A stretch of 64,000 nt of DNA, from the NCBI RefSeq assembly GCF_000522505.1, contig NZ_AZMV01000007.1:868001-932000 (forward strand), read 5' to 3'. Under the pieces are notes generated by a model. It did no database searches, was not told where the DNA came from, and saw only the letters and a list, made by a program, of their open reading frames with translations. This document shows, piece by piece, positions 49,130 to 59,274 of the stretch (positions are counted from its first letter, which is position 1; each line of letters starts with the position of its first letter). Made by a program: the position numbers and the translations under genes. This stretch comes from Bifidobacterium moukalabense DSM 27321 (GTDB lineage: Bacteria > Actinomycetota > Actinomycetes > Actinomycetales > Bifidobacteriaceae).

Positions 49130-50505
49130 ATGACTGAGGATTTGTTCGGTGCGATGGAGGCGCCGGAGGAGATGACGAGACCGCTGGCCGTACGTATGCG
49201 CCCGTCAACGGTTGATGAGGTCGTCGGGCAGGATCGCGTGCTGGGGGAGGGCTCGCCATTGCGCAGGCTTGCGAATCCGGCGTCCAAGGGGTCCCTCACT
49301 GCGCCGAGCTCCATCATCCTGTTCGGTCCTCCAGGGGTGGGCAAGACCACACTCGCCTACATCGTCGCCAAACAGTCCGGCCGCGTGTTCGAGGAGCTGT
49401 CGGCCGTGACCTCGGGCGTCAAAGACGTACGGGATGTGCTCGGGCGCGCACATGATCGACTGGTCACCGAAGGCAGGGAGACGGTGCTGTTCATCGACGA
49501 GGTGCACCGTTTCTCCAAATCGCAGCAGGATGCGTTGCTGCCAAGCGTGGAAAACCGTGATGTGACCTTCATCGCGGCGACCACCGAAAACCCGAGCTTC
49601 TCCGTCATCAAGCCGCTGCTGAGCCGGTCGGTTATCGTCAAGCTCGAATCGCTGGAACCGGATGATCTCAAAATCCTCATCGAACGGGCCGTGAAAGACA
49701 ATCGTGGGCTTAAAGATGAGGTGCGAATCAGCGACGAGGCCTCGGATGAGATAATCCGTATGGCCGGTGGCGACGCGCGCAAGACGCTGACGATTCTCGA
49801 AGCCGCTGCCGGTGCGCTCACAGGGGACAAAGAACGTAAGAAGGGTGCGAAACGGCCGATCATCACTCCTGAGGTGGTGGCGAAGGTCATGGACGTAGCA
49901 CCGTGCGTTACGACAAAGACGGAGACGACCATTACGACGTCATCTCCGCGTTCATCAAATCCATGCGCGGCTCCGACCCTGATGCCACCATGCACTACCT
50001 GGCACGTATGCTGCGTGCGGGTGAGGATCCACGCTTCATCGCCCGCCGCATCATGATCGCAGCCTCGGAAGAGGTCGGCATGGCCGCCCCGCAGATTCTG
50101 CAGGTCACCGTGGCCGCCGCGCAGGCCGTGGCCATGATCGGCATGCCGGAGGCGCGCATCATTCTGGCCGAGGCGGCGCTCGCCGTGGCGACCGCGCCGA
50201 AATCCAACGCCAGCTACAATGCCATCAACTCGGCGCTCGCCGACGTGGACGCGGGATTGATCGGACAGGTACCATTGCATCTGCGCAACGCACCGACCGC
50301 CCTGATGAAGAGCTGGGGTAACCACGAGGGGTACCGCTACGCGCACGACTGGCCGGGCGCGGTGGCCCCGCAGCAGTACATGCCCGACGAGCTGCGGGGG
50401 CGGGAATACTACCATCCGAACGACCGCGGCTACGAGCATGAAGTCAAGCCGCGGCTTGAAAAGATCCGCCGGATCCTGCGCGGGGAGGACACGTCGGAGC
50501 GGTAG
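49130..50505 (+). pseudogene. rarA: Replication-associated recombination protein RarA (single frameshift)
   Basis: A RarA/MgsA/WRNIP1-family AAA+ ATPase acting at stalled replication forks. The first part (MTEDLFGAMEAPEEM...) has Walker A GPPGVGKTTLAY, Walker B VLFIDEVHRF and sensor IAATTENPSF. At 49898-49903 the frame shifts: frame 1 reads VMDVAPC and stops soon, while the rest (VRYDKDGDDHYDVISAFIKS through APKSNASYNAINSAL and VPLHLRNAPT) continues in another frame to 50505. One base is missing between GCA and GTG; restoring it would give a full-length 458-residue protein. It could be a sequence error or a real loss. Both halves match the family end to end. Confidence 0.85.
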
Positions 50506-50630
50506 AAGGGGCGTGAGTGAATCCGTCGGCGAAATATACGAACGGACCGGGGCTCCCGTTACACTGCTAGGTGGCTTTTTGGCGACGGCATCGCACATGG
50601 CCGTAGGAAAAAGTGCGCGGACAAGGAAAT

Positions 50631-52148
50631 ATGGAAGTACAGAACATCGTAAAGAGCAACGAACCACCAAGCAACGGAATAACGCATAACACGGCGGCGG
50701 CCAATCCCATCCCGGACGAACATATCCCCGGCAAACTCATCGGAGCCATTGTGGCCGTAGGGTCGTTGGCGTTCATCGGCATCCTCACCGAAACGGTGAT
50801 GACCGTGCTCTTCCCCCAACTCATGCGGGAATTCGGCATCGATACCGCCACCGTGCAATGGATCACCACCATCTACTTGCTGGTGGTGGCCTCCACCATG
50901 CCGTTGTCTTCCTATCTCAACCGCAAGTTCAGGCACCGTCAGCTGTTCGTAGCCGCGGTGGCGCTCGCGGTTCTGGGATCGCTGGTCATGATATTCGGCC
51001 ATGCGTTTCCAGTGATCCTCGTCGCACGTGTGATTCAGGGCATCGGATCCGGCGTGGCGACGCCTTTGATGATCAACATCATCCTCGAACAGGCTCCACG
51101 CACCAAAGTCGGGCGCCTGATGGGCGTAGGCTCGCTCGTCATCACCGTGGCCCCGGCCATCGGCCCCACCGTTGGCGGTGCCATCTCCAGCATTCTGCCG
51201 TGGCGCGCGATTTTCGTCATCGTCATTCCGGTCATTCTGCTGATTTCGTTGCCGGTCGGCCTTACATGCATCGAACAGCGACGTCCGACCGAGGAGGCGC
51301 ACTTGAATCCACTGCAGTTCGTGGCGATCGTGCTGTCGCTGTGCGGTCTGGTGATGTTCCTCAATCAGACCGGCGTGGCCATCAGTGCCGCGGTCGCCGG
51401 CGGCAATGCGGTATCGTCCGCCATCGTCGCGGCGATCAGTCTGGTCGTCGGTCTGGGCTCGCTGGCGTTCTTCGGCTGGTCCTCGCATCGTTCGTTCTCG
51501 CCGCTCATCCGTCTCGGCTGGCTGCGTGACCCGATGGTGCTGCTGCATCTGATCGCCTACATGATCCTGCCGATCGTCGGCATCGGATTCGGCTATGTCA
51601 TCACTAATCTGGCGCAGCTTTCGCTTGGTACGAGCGCCTTCGTCGCCGGTGCGCTGGTGTTGCCGGGAGCATTGGTCGGCGCCTTCTTCGCTCCGGCCGG
51701 CGGCATGCTGTATGACCGATTCGGTGCGGTCCGTCCGATTCTCGGCGCCTTCTGCGCGGCCATCTGCGGTCCGATTCTGCTGTTGGCGTTCTCGATGCGG
51801 TTGACTCCGGTGACGCTGGCGGGCTTCTACTTCATTTTCGGACTCGGCTATTCGCTGGGACTATCGAACATCATGACCAACGCATTGAAGCACATCGATC
51901 CCGTGTTCATGCCGGACGGCAACGCCGTGTTCAATACCGGACTGCAATTCGGAGGCGCAGCCGGAACCGCGCTGTTCTCCACGATTCTGTCCATGGCGCA
52001 GTCCGGTGCGGGAGAAGAGGGGAGCGAGACCTTCCGCCATGCCACGGCGGTGGGTGGCGGCTGGACCTTCGCCACGATGATCGCCATCGTCGCCGTCGCC
52101 ATCTGCTGTCTGGCCGCAGCGTTCCGCATCGGTTCGAAGCGTCGATAA
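50631..52148 (+). CDS. MFS transporter, DHA2 (EmrB/QacA) type
   Basis: A 505-residue permease with about 14 TM helices after a 40-residue cytosolic N-tail. DHA2 marks include TATVQWITTIYLLVVASTMP, motif A-like SSYLNRKFRHRQLF and motif C GVGSLVITVAPAIGPTVGG. The family exports drugs or other compounds using protons; substrate unknown. AAGGAAAT precedes ATG 50631. It stands alone, with no local regulator gene. Confidence 0.92.
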   Translation: MEVQNIVKSNEPPSNGITHNTAAANPIPDEHIPGKLIGAIVAVGSLAFIGILTETVMTVLFPQLMREFGIDTATVQWITTIYLLVVASTMPLSSYLNRKFRHRQLFVAAVALAVLGSLVMIFGHAFPVILVARVIQGIGSGVATPLMINIILEQAPRTKVGRLMGVGSLVITVAPAIGPTVGGAISSILPWRAIFVIVIPVILLISLPVGLTCIEQRRPTEEAHLNPLQFVAIVLSLCGLVMFLNQTGVAISAAVAGGNAVSSAIVAAISLVVGLGSLAFFGWSSHRSFSPLIRLGWLRDPMVLLHLIAYMILPIVGIGFGYVITNLAQLSLGTSAFVAGALVLPGALVGAFFAPAGGMLYDRFGAVRPILGAFCAAICGPILLLAFSMRLTPVTLAGFYFIFGLGYSLGLSNIMTNALKHIDPVFMPDGNAVFNTGLQFGGAAGTALFSTILSMAQSGAGEEGSETFRHATAVGGGWTFATMIAIVAVAICCLAAAFRIGSKRR

Positions 52149-52249
52149 CAGGTTATAGAAAACGCCTGTAGCGTAATGCGAAAAGGGCGCTTCACGGGGG
52201 AATGCCGGCTTGCTAATCTGTCTCTACCGCCTAATTGAGAGGACAGAAC

Positions 52250-53905
52250 ATGAAACCTCAGCACCCGTACAACGGCATCGCCACAGGACCGCTCAAGCCG
52301 ATTGTGGCGGTGCTTTCCATCGTTGCGTTGCTGACGGGGTGTTCCGTGGAAGCGAAGGATTCCAAAACCGAGATCGCCAGCACCGACAAGGTGGTCAGCG
52401 TCAATATCACCGAACCGTCCAACGGTTTGCTGCCCAGCGATACCAGCGATATGTCGGGATGGAAGATCGTCAGTCAGCTGTACGACGGACTGGTCACCTT
52501 CGACGCGTCAGGCAACGAGACGTTCGTCGAGGCCGAATCGATCACCCCGAACGATGACGCGTCCGAATACACCATCGTCATCAAGCCGAACCTGACCTTC
52601 TCCAATGGTGAGAAGATTACCGCCAAAACCTATGCGCGAAGCTGGTCGTTCGCGGCCAACGCGGCCAACGGGCAGGTGGGAGCCTCCATTTTCGAAGACA
52701 TCCAGGGCTATGACGAGTTGCAGGACGAGAAAGGCTCCAAAACCGCTCAGCTGTCCGGTCTCGATGTGGTGGACGACACCACACTGAAGGTTACGCTCAA
52801 GGCGCCCAACTCGGCGTTCCTGTACAAGATCGGGGACATCGCCTTCCTGCCGATGCCGTCCGAAGTGATCAAGAACCCCAAGGAATACGGGCAGAAACCG
52901 ATAGGCAACGGCCCATACAAGCTTAAGGCGTACAAAAGCGGCGAGGAGATCATCCTCGAACGTGATGACTCATACGCCGGCCCACGCAAGACCAGCAATG
53001 CGGGCATCGACTTCAAGGTGTACCAGAGTCTCGACGCGGCCTATTCGGATTTGCTGGCCGGCAATCTCGACGTACTCGACTCCATTCCGACTTCGGCGTT
53101 GAAAACCTATCGGAACGAGACGTCCATCACCGCGGTCAGCAAGCCGGGCCCGGCATTCTCCGCATTCACCATCGCCCAGAACCTCAAGCATTTCCAGGGG
53201 GAGGAAGGCAAGTACCGCCGGCAGGCCATCGCGCATGCCATCAACCGCGAAGATATCGCCAAGGCGATCTTCGGAGGCACCGTGACCCCGGCCACGGACT
53301 TCCTTGCGCCGGTGATCAAGGGGTACGACACCGATCTCGACACCGATGGCGTGCTTTCGTATGATAAGGCGAAAGCCAAGGAGCTGTGGGCCAAGGCGGA
53401 CGCCATCTCGCCATGGGACGGTACCTTCCGCATCGCCTACAGCGCCGACGGTACCGACAGGGAATGGGTGGAGGCCGCGGCCAACTCCATCCGCAACACG
53501 CTCGGCATCAACGCCGAAAGCTACCCGTTCGCCACATCCAAGGAATTGAGGAGCGCGATTCAGGAGCGCACCGTCAACGCGGCGTTCAAGTCGGGCATGC
53601 AGTCCGACTACCCGCATCCGGAAGGCTATCTGGTGCAGGCGTATGATTCGTCGGCGGCAGACGGCAAGGGTCTGAACAATGGCGATTACAAAAGCGATCG
53701 GTTCGATGCCCTAATCGACCAGGCCGCGGCCGAAACCGATCTGGACAAGGCGGTGAGCCTGTATCGGCAGAGCGAACGCGTGCTGCTGGACGACCTGCCG
53801 GTGATTCCGCTGTGGTATACCAACGTCACCGCGGCGGCGGTCAAGGGCGTACAGGTGGATTACAACTATATGGGCGTTCCGGAGTACAACACCATCGTCA
53901 AGTAA
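52250..53905 (+). CDS. Peptide/oligopeptide ABC transporter binding lipoprotein (family 5), orphan
   Basis: A 551-residue extracytoplasmic binding protein. The lipobox LLTGC is at about residue 31-35, after a short N-terminus and hydrophobic helix. The family-5 fold shows VVSVNITEPSNGLLPSD, WKIVSQLYDGLVTF, PIGNGPYKLKAY, RRQAIAHAINREDIAKAIF and PVIPLWYTNVTAA. It resembles OppA/DppA. No permease or ATPase gene is adjacent, so it must serve a transporter encoded elsewhere. GAGAGG precedes ATG 52250. Confidence 0.93.
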   Translation: MKPQHPYNGIATGPLKPIVAVLSIVALLTGCSVEAKDSKTEIASTDKVVSVNITEPSNGLLPSDTSDMSGWKIVSQLYDGLVTFDASGNETFVEAESITPNDDASEYTIVIKPNLTFSNGEKITAKTYARSWSFAANAANGQVGASIFEDIQGYDELQDEKGSKTAQLSGLDVVDDTTLKVTLKAPNSAFLYKIGDIAFLPMPSEVIKNPKEYGQKPIGNGPYKLKAYKSGEEIILERDDSYAGPRKTSNAGIDFKVYQSLDAAYSDLLAGNLDVLDSIPTSALKTYRNETSITAVSKPGPAFSAFTIAQNLKHFQGEEGKYRRQAIAHAINREDIAKAIFGGTVTPATDFLAPVIKGYDTDLDTDGVLSYDKAKAKELWAKADAISPWDGTFRIAYSADGTDREWVEAAANSIRNTLGINAESYPFATSKELRSAIQERTVNAAFKSGMQSDYPHPEGYLVQAYDSSAADGKGLNNGDYKSDRFDALIDQAAAETDLDKAVSLYRQSERVLLDDLPVIPLWYTNVTAAAVKGVQVDYNYMGVPEYNTIVK

Positions 53906-53959
53906 CGCTTTGCCGCACGGTGGCGAAGACTCCACTGTAGGCGCAAATCACACACCCGT

Positions 53960-53971
53960 CGCTTCGAAGCG
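53960..53971 (+). promoter_or_regulatory. Candidate ClgR-type palindrome before clpP1
   Basis: CGCTTCGAAGCG, a perfect 12-bp palindrome 43 bp before the clpP1 start. It has the CGC...GCG core of ClgR operators but one extra base in the centre compared with the corynebacterial consensus. Confidence 0.4.
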
Positions 53972-54013
53972 GTAGGCTGAAGAACTATAGAAAACACTGA
54001 AAAAGGAGACAAG

Positions 54014-54634
54014 GTGAGCAACCTAAGTGCACCCCTGCCCGTTATGGCCGGCGACGACATGCCGGCGGGACCCACCGATCCGATTTTCAACCGTCTGCTG
54101 AAGGATCGCATCATCTGGATGGGAGAGGAAGTCAAGGACGAAATGGCCAACCGCATCTGCGCGCAGATGCTGATGCTGGCCGCTGAGGATCCGAAGAAGG
54201 ACATCTGGCTGTATATCAACTCCCCGGGCGGCTCCATCACCGCCGGCATGGCCATTTACGATACCATGCAGCTCATCGAGCCCGACGTGGCGACCGTGGG
54301 CCTGGGCATGTGCGCATCCATGGGGCAGTTCCTGCTGAGCTCCGGCACCAAGGGCAAGCGGTTCCTGACCTCCCATGCCCGTGTGCTGATGCACCAGCCG
54401 TCCGGCGGCATCGGTGGCACCGCCACCGATGTGCGCATCAACGCCGAGCTCATCATGGATATGAAAAAGACCATGAGCGAGCTGACCGCCGAGCAGACCG
54501 GCCATACCGTCGAGGAAATCTACCGCGACAACGAATACGACCACTGGTTCACCGCGCAGGAGGCGCTGGAATACGGCTTCGTCGATAAGCTCGTCTCCAC
54601 GCACGACACGATGAACGCAACCAAGGGAGAGTGA
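54014..54634 (+). CDS. clpP1: ClpP protease subunit 1
   Basis: A 206-residue serine protease subunit. The triad is Ser102 ([11 protein letters not shown]), His127 (VLMHQPSGG) and Asp176 (DNEYDHWF), spaced 25 and 49 as in E. coli Clp[19 protein letters not shown] is the oxyanion-side loop. The start is GTG with an AAAGGAG site 6 nt upstream. It is followed at once by clpP2; actinobacterial ClpP1 and ClpP2 form a mixed 14-mer served by ClpC and ClpX, both in this window. Confidence 0.96.
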   Translation: MSNLSAPLPVMAGDDMPAGPTDPIFNRLLKDRIIWMGEEVKDEMANRICAQMLMLAAEDPKKDIWLYINSPGGSITAGMAIYDTMQLIEPDVATVGLGMCASMGQFLLSSGTKGKRFLTSHARVLMHQPSGGIGGTATDVRINAELIMDMKKTMSELTAEQTGHTVEEIYRDNEYDHWFTAQEALEYGFVDKLVSTHDTMNATKGE

Positions 54635-54636
54635 CC

Positions 54637-55338
54637 ATGGCAAGCGAAGAAGCACAGTTCGTAGCCCGCGCCGAACGTCTCGCCGGCCCGACCGGTGTGG
54701 TCGGATTCCAGGCGCATGCCGCGCGCGAGGCCGCATTCGCCCCGCAGAACCGCTACGTGCTACCACAGTTCGAAGAGAAGACCCCATACGGCTTCAAAAG
54801 GCAGGACCCGTACACCCGACTGTTCGAGGACCGCATCATCTTCATGGGTGTGCAGGTGGATGACACCTCCGCCGACGACATCATGGCCCAGCTGCTGGTG
54901 TTGGAGAGCCAGGATCCGAACCGTGACGTGATGATGTATATCAACTCCCCGGGCGGTTCGATGACGGCCATGACCGCCATCTACGACACCATGCAGTACA
55001 TCAAGCCGGACGTGCAGACCGTGTGCCTTGGCCAGGCGGCCTCAGCCGCGGCCATCCTGCTGGCCGCCGGCACCAAGGGCAAGCGCCTGATGCTGCCGAA
55101 CGCCCGCGTGCTCATCCACCAGCCGGCCATCGACCAGGGCTTCGGCAAGGCCACGGAAATCGAGATCCAGGCCAAGGAGATGCTGCGCATGCGCGAGTGG
55201 CTCGAGATCACGCTGGCCAAGCATACCGGCCAGGACGTGGAGAAGATCCGCAGGGACATCGAGGTCGACACCTTCCTGACCGCGGCTGAAGCCAAGGAAT
55301 ACGGCATCGTGGACGAAGTGCTCGAGCATCGCTCCTGA
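54637..55338 (+). CDS. clpP2: ClpP protease subunit 2
   Basis: A 233-residue ClpP with an N-terminal extension of about 55 residues, probably processed. The nucleophile is Ser136 ([14 protein letters not shown]), with His161 (VLIHQPAID) and an Asp at 207-211 (RDIEVDTF). The handle is longer than in ClpP1. ATG 54637 follows GGAGAG at the end of clpP1, so the two are co-translated; a GTG 6 nt earlier is less likely. Confidence 0.96.
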   Translation: MASEEAQFVARAERLAGPTGVVGFQAHAAREAAFAPQNRYVLPQFEEKTPYGFKRQDPYTRLFEDRIIFMGVQVDDTSADDIMAQLLVLESQDPNRDVMMYINSPGGSMTAMTAIYDTMQYIKPDVQTVCLGQAASAAAILLAAGTKGKRLMLPNARVLIHQPAIDQGFGKATEIEIQAKEMLRMREWLEITLAKHTGQDVEKIRRDIEVDTFLTAAEAKEYGIVDEVLEHRS

Positions 55339-55375
55339 CGGCCCGCACCGGACTGAACATATCTTCACAAATCAA

Positions 55376-55421
55376 TGCCCCTGCTCTCTATCGGCAGGGG
55401 TATTGTGTTTTCTCAACACAA
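55376..55421 (+). promoter_or_regulatory. Tandem hairpins between clpP2 and clpX
   Basis: Hairpin 1: CCCCTGC arms at 55378-55384 and 55394-55400. Hairpin 2: TTGTGTT/AACACAA at 55403-55409 and 55415-55421. The second stands just before the clpX ribosome site (AAAAGGGG). They may act as a leaky terminator, a processing site or an attenuator that sets clpX level relative to clpP. Confidence 0.4.
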
Positions 55422-55442
55422 GGATTTCGAAAAGGGGCGCGA

Positions 55443-56759
<1,317 letters not shown>

Positions 56760-56790
56760 ATCTTATGATTCCTAGCGACACGCCGAAATT

Positions 56791-56818
56791 TTGACTCAAG
56801 GGTGTTTGGGTGTATCTT
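56791..56818 (+). promoter_or_regulatory. Promoter of the tRNA-Arg pair
   Basis: TTGACT (56791-56796), a 16-bp spacer and TATCTT (56813-56818), placed 29 bp before the first tRNA. This is a good fit to a vegetative sigma promoter. Confidence 0.6.
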
Positions 56819-56846
56819 ATTCGAGTTGCCAAAAACAAGCAACGTT

Positions 56847-56923
56847 GCGCGAGTAGCCCAGCGGATTAGAGCAGCTGACTACGGATCAGCAGGTCGCAGG
56901 TTCGAATCCTGTCTCGCGCACCA
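56847..56923 (+). tRNA. tRNA-Arg(ACG), CCA encoded
   Basis: A complete cloverleaf: 7-bp acceptor GCGCGAG/CTCGCGC, anticodon stem GCTGA/TCAGC around loop CTACGGA (anticodon ACG, reads CGU/CGC/CGA via inosine), T-loop TTCGAAT, discriminator A and an encoded CCA at 56921-56923. Confidence 0.97.
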
Positions 56924-56965
56924 AGCCGCCGGTCATCAGGCGGTATGGATAAATGAGATGATGTT

Positions 56966-57039
56966 GCGCGAGTAGCCCAGCGGATTAGAGCAGCTGACTA
57001 CGGATCAGCAGGTCGCAGGTTCGAATCCTGTCTCGCGCA
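56966..57039 (+). tRNA. tRNA-Arg(ACG), second copy, CCA not encoded
   Basis: The tRNA body is identical to the first copy. After discriminator A57039 the sequence reads CAA, not CCA, so the 3' end must be added by the CCA enzyme. The two copies are 42 bp apart and share the promoter upstream of copy 1. Confidence 0.96.
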
Positions 57040-57040
57040 C

Positions 57041-57081
57041 AAAGGACCTCCTTCGCGAATGCGTTGGAGGCTTTCTTTTTT
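57041..57081 (+). terminator. Terminator after tRNA-Arg pair
   Basis: A CCTCC/GGAGG-centred hairpin with AAAG/CTTT extension (one bulge) and a following run of T. Confidence 0.75.
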
Positions 57082-57184
57082 CTGAAAGACATGCTTGCAG
57101 TCAACGCCAAGGGTGTTCGGTACACTGGTATACGGCGTTTTTACGTGCAATACGGCCGTATCGAGGCCGTAGACAAGGAGCATG

Positions 57185-58558
57185 ATGACCACAAAAAAGC
57201 AAGGACTCTGGGCAACCATACGGCGCATCGCCGCCTCCGACCGCATATCCGGCCTTATCATGCTCGGCTTCGCCCTTGCCGGTCTGCTGCTCGCCAACCT
57301 GCCGTTCACCGCACACGCTTTCGAACGGCTTGAGGAGTTCCGCATCGCAATCCCCCATACCAACATTGATATGGGACTGGGCCATTGGGTGCAGGACGGC
57401 CTGCTGACCGTGTTCTTCCTGACCGTGGGCCTTGAACTCAAACAGGAACTCACCACGGGTTCGCTGTCCAATCCGAAGGCCGCGGCCGTACCAATGCTGT
57501 GCGCGGTGGGAGGCATGCTTGTTCCGCCGGCACTGTTCATCGCGGTCATTTCATTGTTCGCGCATTTCGGGCCTGGCGGGGCGGGGGAGCTGGTCATCGC
57601 TTCCGGCACCAGTTTTTCCTTCAGTGAGATGTCGCAGGGATGGGCGGTGCCCACCGCCACCGACATCGCCTTCTCATTGGCGGTGCTCGCCCTGTTCGCC
57701 AGGGCGTTGCCGGGTTCCATCCGCGCGTTCCTGATGACCCTCGCCACGGTGGACGATCTGTTGGCCATCATTCTGATCGCCGTGTTCTTCTCTTCGGTGA
57801 ATGCCTGGTACTGGTTCATTGGCATCGCCGCGTGCGCGGTCGTCTGGTTCTTCCTGGTGCGTATGCAGAAGGTGCCGTGGCTTGCCGTGGTCATCGTGGG
57901 CGTTCTTGCATGGGTCATGATGTTCGAAGCGGGCATTCATCCCACGCTTGCCGGCGTGTTGGTGGGACTGCTCACTCCGGCCCGTGAGCGATTCGGCGAG
58001 AAGAGTCCGCGTGCGGAACGCTATGCGGAGAAGCTGCAGCCGTTTTCCGCGCTGTTGGCCCTGCCGATCTTCGCTCTGTTCGCCACCGGCGTGCATTTCG
58101 AATCGCTGACCTGGGCGCTGTTCGTTTCACCGGTCGTGATCGCCGTGATAGTGGCGCTTGTGATCGGCAAACCCTTGGGCATTATGATCACCGCATGGCT
58201 GTCCACGCATCTGGCCGGCCTCAAGATGGCCAAGGGGCTTCGAGTACGTGACATGTTTCCGGCCGCCTGCGCCTGCGGTATCGGATTCACCGTGTCGTTC
58301 CTCATCGCCTCGTTGGCCTATGAGGATGCGGAACTGTCGGCGGAAAGCCGTTTCGGCGTACTGATAGCCTCATTGATAGCGGCGGTGATTTCCGGCATTC
58401 TGCTGAGCCGTCAGTCCAAGCGGTTCGAGATCGCACAGCGGCAATCCTCCGAGGCGTCCGATCAGCATGACGATGCCGATGAGGAGGTCGAAACCGTGCT
58501 CGAAGACGGCACCATCGCCGTCAGCCAGATGATCGGCACGAAGACCAGGACGAAATAA
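57185..58558 (+). CDS. nhaA: Na+/H+ antiporter NhaA
   Basis: A 457-residue sodium/proton exchanger for pH and salt homeostasis with 11-12 TM helices. Family marks are TVGLELKQELTTGSLSNPK, GWAVPTATDIAFSLAVLAL (the Asp ion site region), TLATVDDLLAIILIAVFF (Asp-Asp pair) and FEAGIHPTLAGVLVGLLTP. A hydrophilic acidic tail of about 50 residues ends it. Two ATGs lie in tandem (57182, 57185); the AAGGAG at 57175-57180 is better spaced for the second. Confidence 0.95.
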   Translation: MTTKKQGLWATIRRIAASDRISGLIMLGFALAGLLLANLPFTAHAFERLEEFRIAIPHTNIDMGLGHWVQDGLLTVFFLTVGLELKQELTTGSLSNPKAAAVPMLCAVGGMLVPPALFIAVISLFAHFGPGGAGELVIASGTSFSFSEMSQGWAVPTATDIAFSLAVLALFARALPGSIRAFLMTLATVDDLLAIILIAVFFSSVNAWYWFIGIAACAVVWFFLVRMQKVPWLAVVIVGVLAWVMMFEAGIHPTLAGVLVGLLTPARERFGEKSPRAERYAEKLQPFSALLALPIFALFATGVHFESLTWALFVSPVVIAVIVALVIGKPLGIMITAWLSTHLAGLKMAKGLRVRDMFPAACACGIGFTVSFLIASLAYEDAELSAESRFGVLIASLIAAVISGILLSRQSKRFEIAQRQSSEASDQHDDADEEVETVLEDGTIAVSQMIGTKTRTK

Positions 58559-58562
58559 CGGC

Positions 58563-58584
58563 AGGCGCCCGTCGGTGGGCGCCT
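58563..58584. terminator. Shared terminator between nhaA and O-methyltransferase gene
   Basis: A perfect 8-bp GC-rich hairpin AGGCGCCC/GGGCGCCT with a 6-nt loop, in the 38-bp gap between convergent genes. Confidence 0.6.
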
Positions 58585-58596
58585 CCTACACGGATG

Positions 58597-59268
58597 TCAT
58601 CGCTTGACGGCGATAAGGAGACCGGTGCCGGTTGGGGTGAGCGTGGTGATGAAACGCTCATCGGACTCCACGGTCTCCAGCAGTGCGCGCATGGCCACGG
58701 ATTTGGCGTCACGATTGGCCGGGTTCAGCACGCCTCCCGCGGATTCCGCCGATTCGAAGGCCAGCATGTCGGTGAATGCGATGATGCCATGGGATTTGAG
58801 CAGGCGAGGCGCCTGTTCAAAGGAAGCCTCGTAATTGCCCGGATCGCCGGCGACAACAATCAGATCATAGGTCTCGGCATTCAGTCGCGGCAGGAACACT
58901 CCCGCCGGAGCGTTCACCGCACGAAGCGTGGTCTGAATCTCATCGGATAGATGATTGAACAGGGCGCGAATCAGCGCAATGCCCTGGGAGGAGGAGTCGA
59001 CGGCGGTCAGTTGTCCGCCGTTTTCCAGGCCATTGACCAGCTGCAGCGTCTCCACTACGGAACCGGTGCCGACGGCGATGACCGATGATGCGCCGATCAT
59101 ATGCACCAGTACGCGCAACAGTTCGGCCTGCGCGGCGGAGCCTTGCCCGATACCGGACTCCTCGGCATGTGTGCGTACCGCGTTCAGTTCGATGGACTGA
59201 CGTGAGAACGCATGATCCTCAACAAACTCCCAGGCCTTGGCGAGATTGGTATACGACGTTCTATCCAT
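58597..59268 (-). CDS. SAM-dependent O-methyltransferase-like protein
   Basis: A 223-residue methyltransferase of the class related to catechol O-methyltransferases. Motif I is VIAVGTGSVVETLQLVNGL, with the acidic end of strand 2 as LTAVDSSSQGIAL and motif II-like YDLIVVAGDPGNY. The metal-binding DxxxxD pattern is weak, so the acceptor is unknown. It lies 6 bp after sdhB on the same strand and is likely co-transcribed, though the functional link is not evident. Confidence 0.85.
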   Translation of the reverse strand: MDRTSYTNLAKAWEFVEDHAFSRQSIELNAVRTHAEESGIGQGSAAQAELLRVLVHMIGASSVIAVGTGSVVETLQLVNGLENGGQLTAVDSSSQGIALIRALFNHLSDEIQTTLRAVNAPAGVFLPRLNAETYDLIVVAGDPGNYEASFEQAPRLLKSHGIIAFTDMLAFESAESAGGVLNPANRDAKSVAMRALLETVESDERFITTLTPTGTGLLIAVKR

Positions 59269-59274
59269 GACTTT

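Noticed and set aside
56847-57042. tRNA duplication as an attachment-site scar of an integrated element
   Set aside because: There is no integrase, phage or plasmid gene on either side; nhaA and clpX are ordinary neighbours. Simple tandem duplication is enough.
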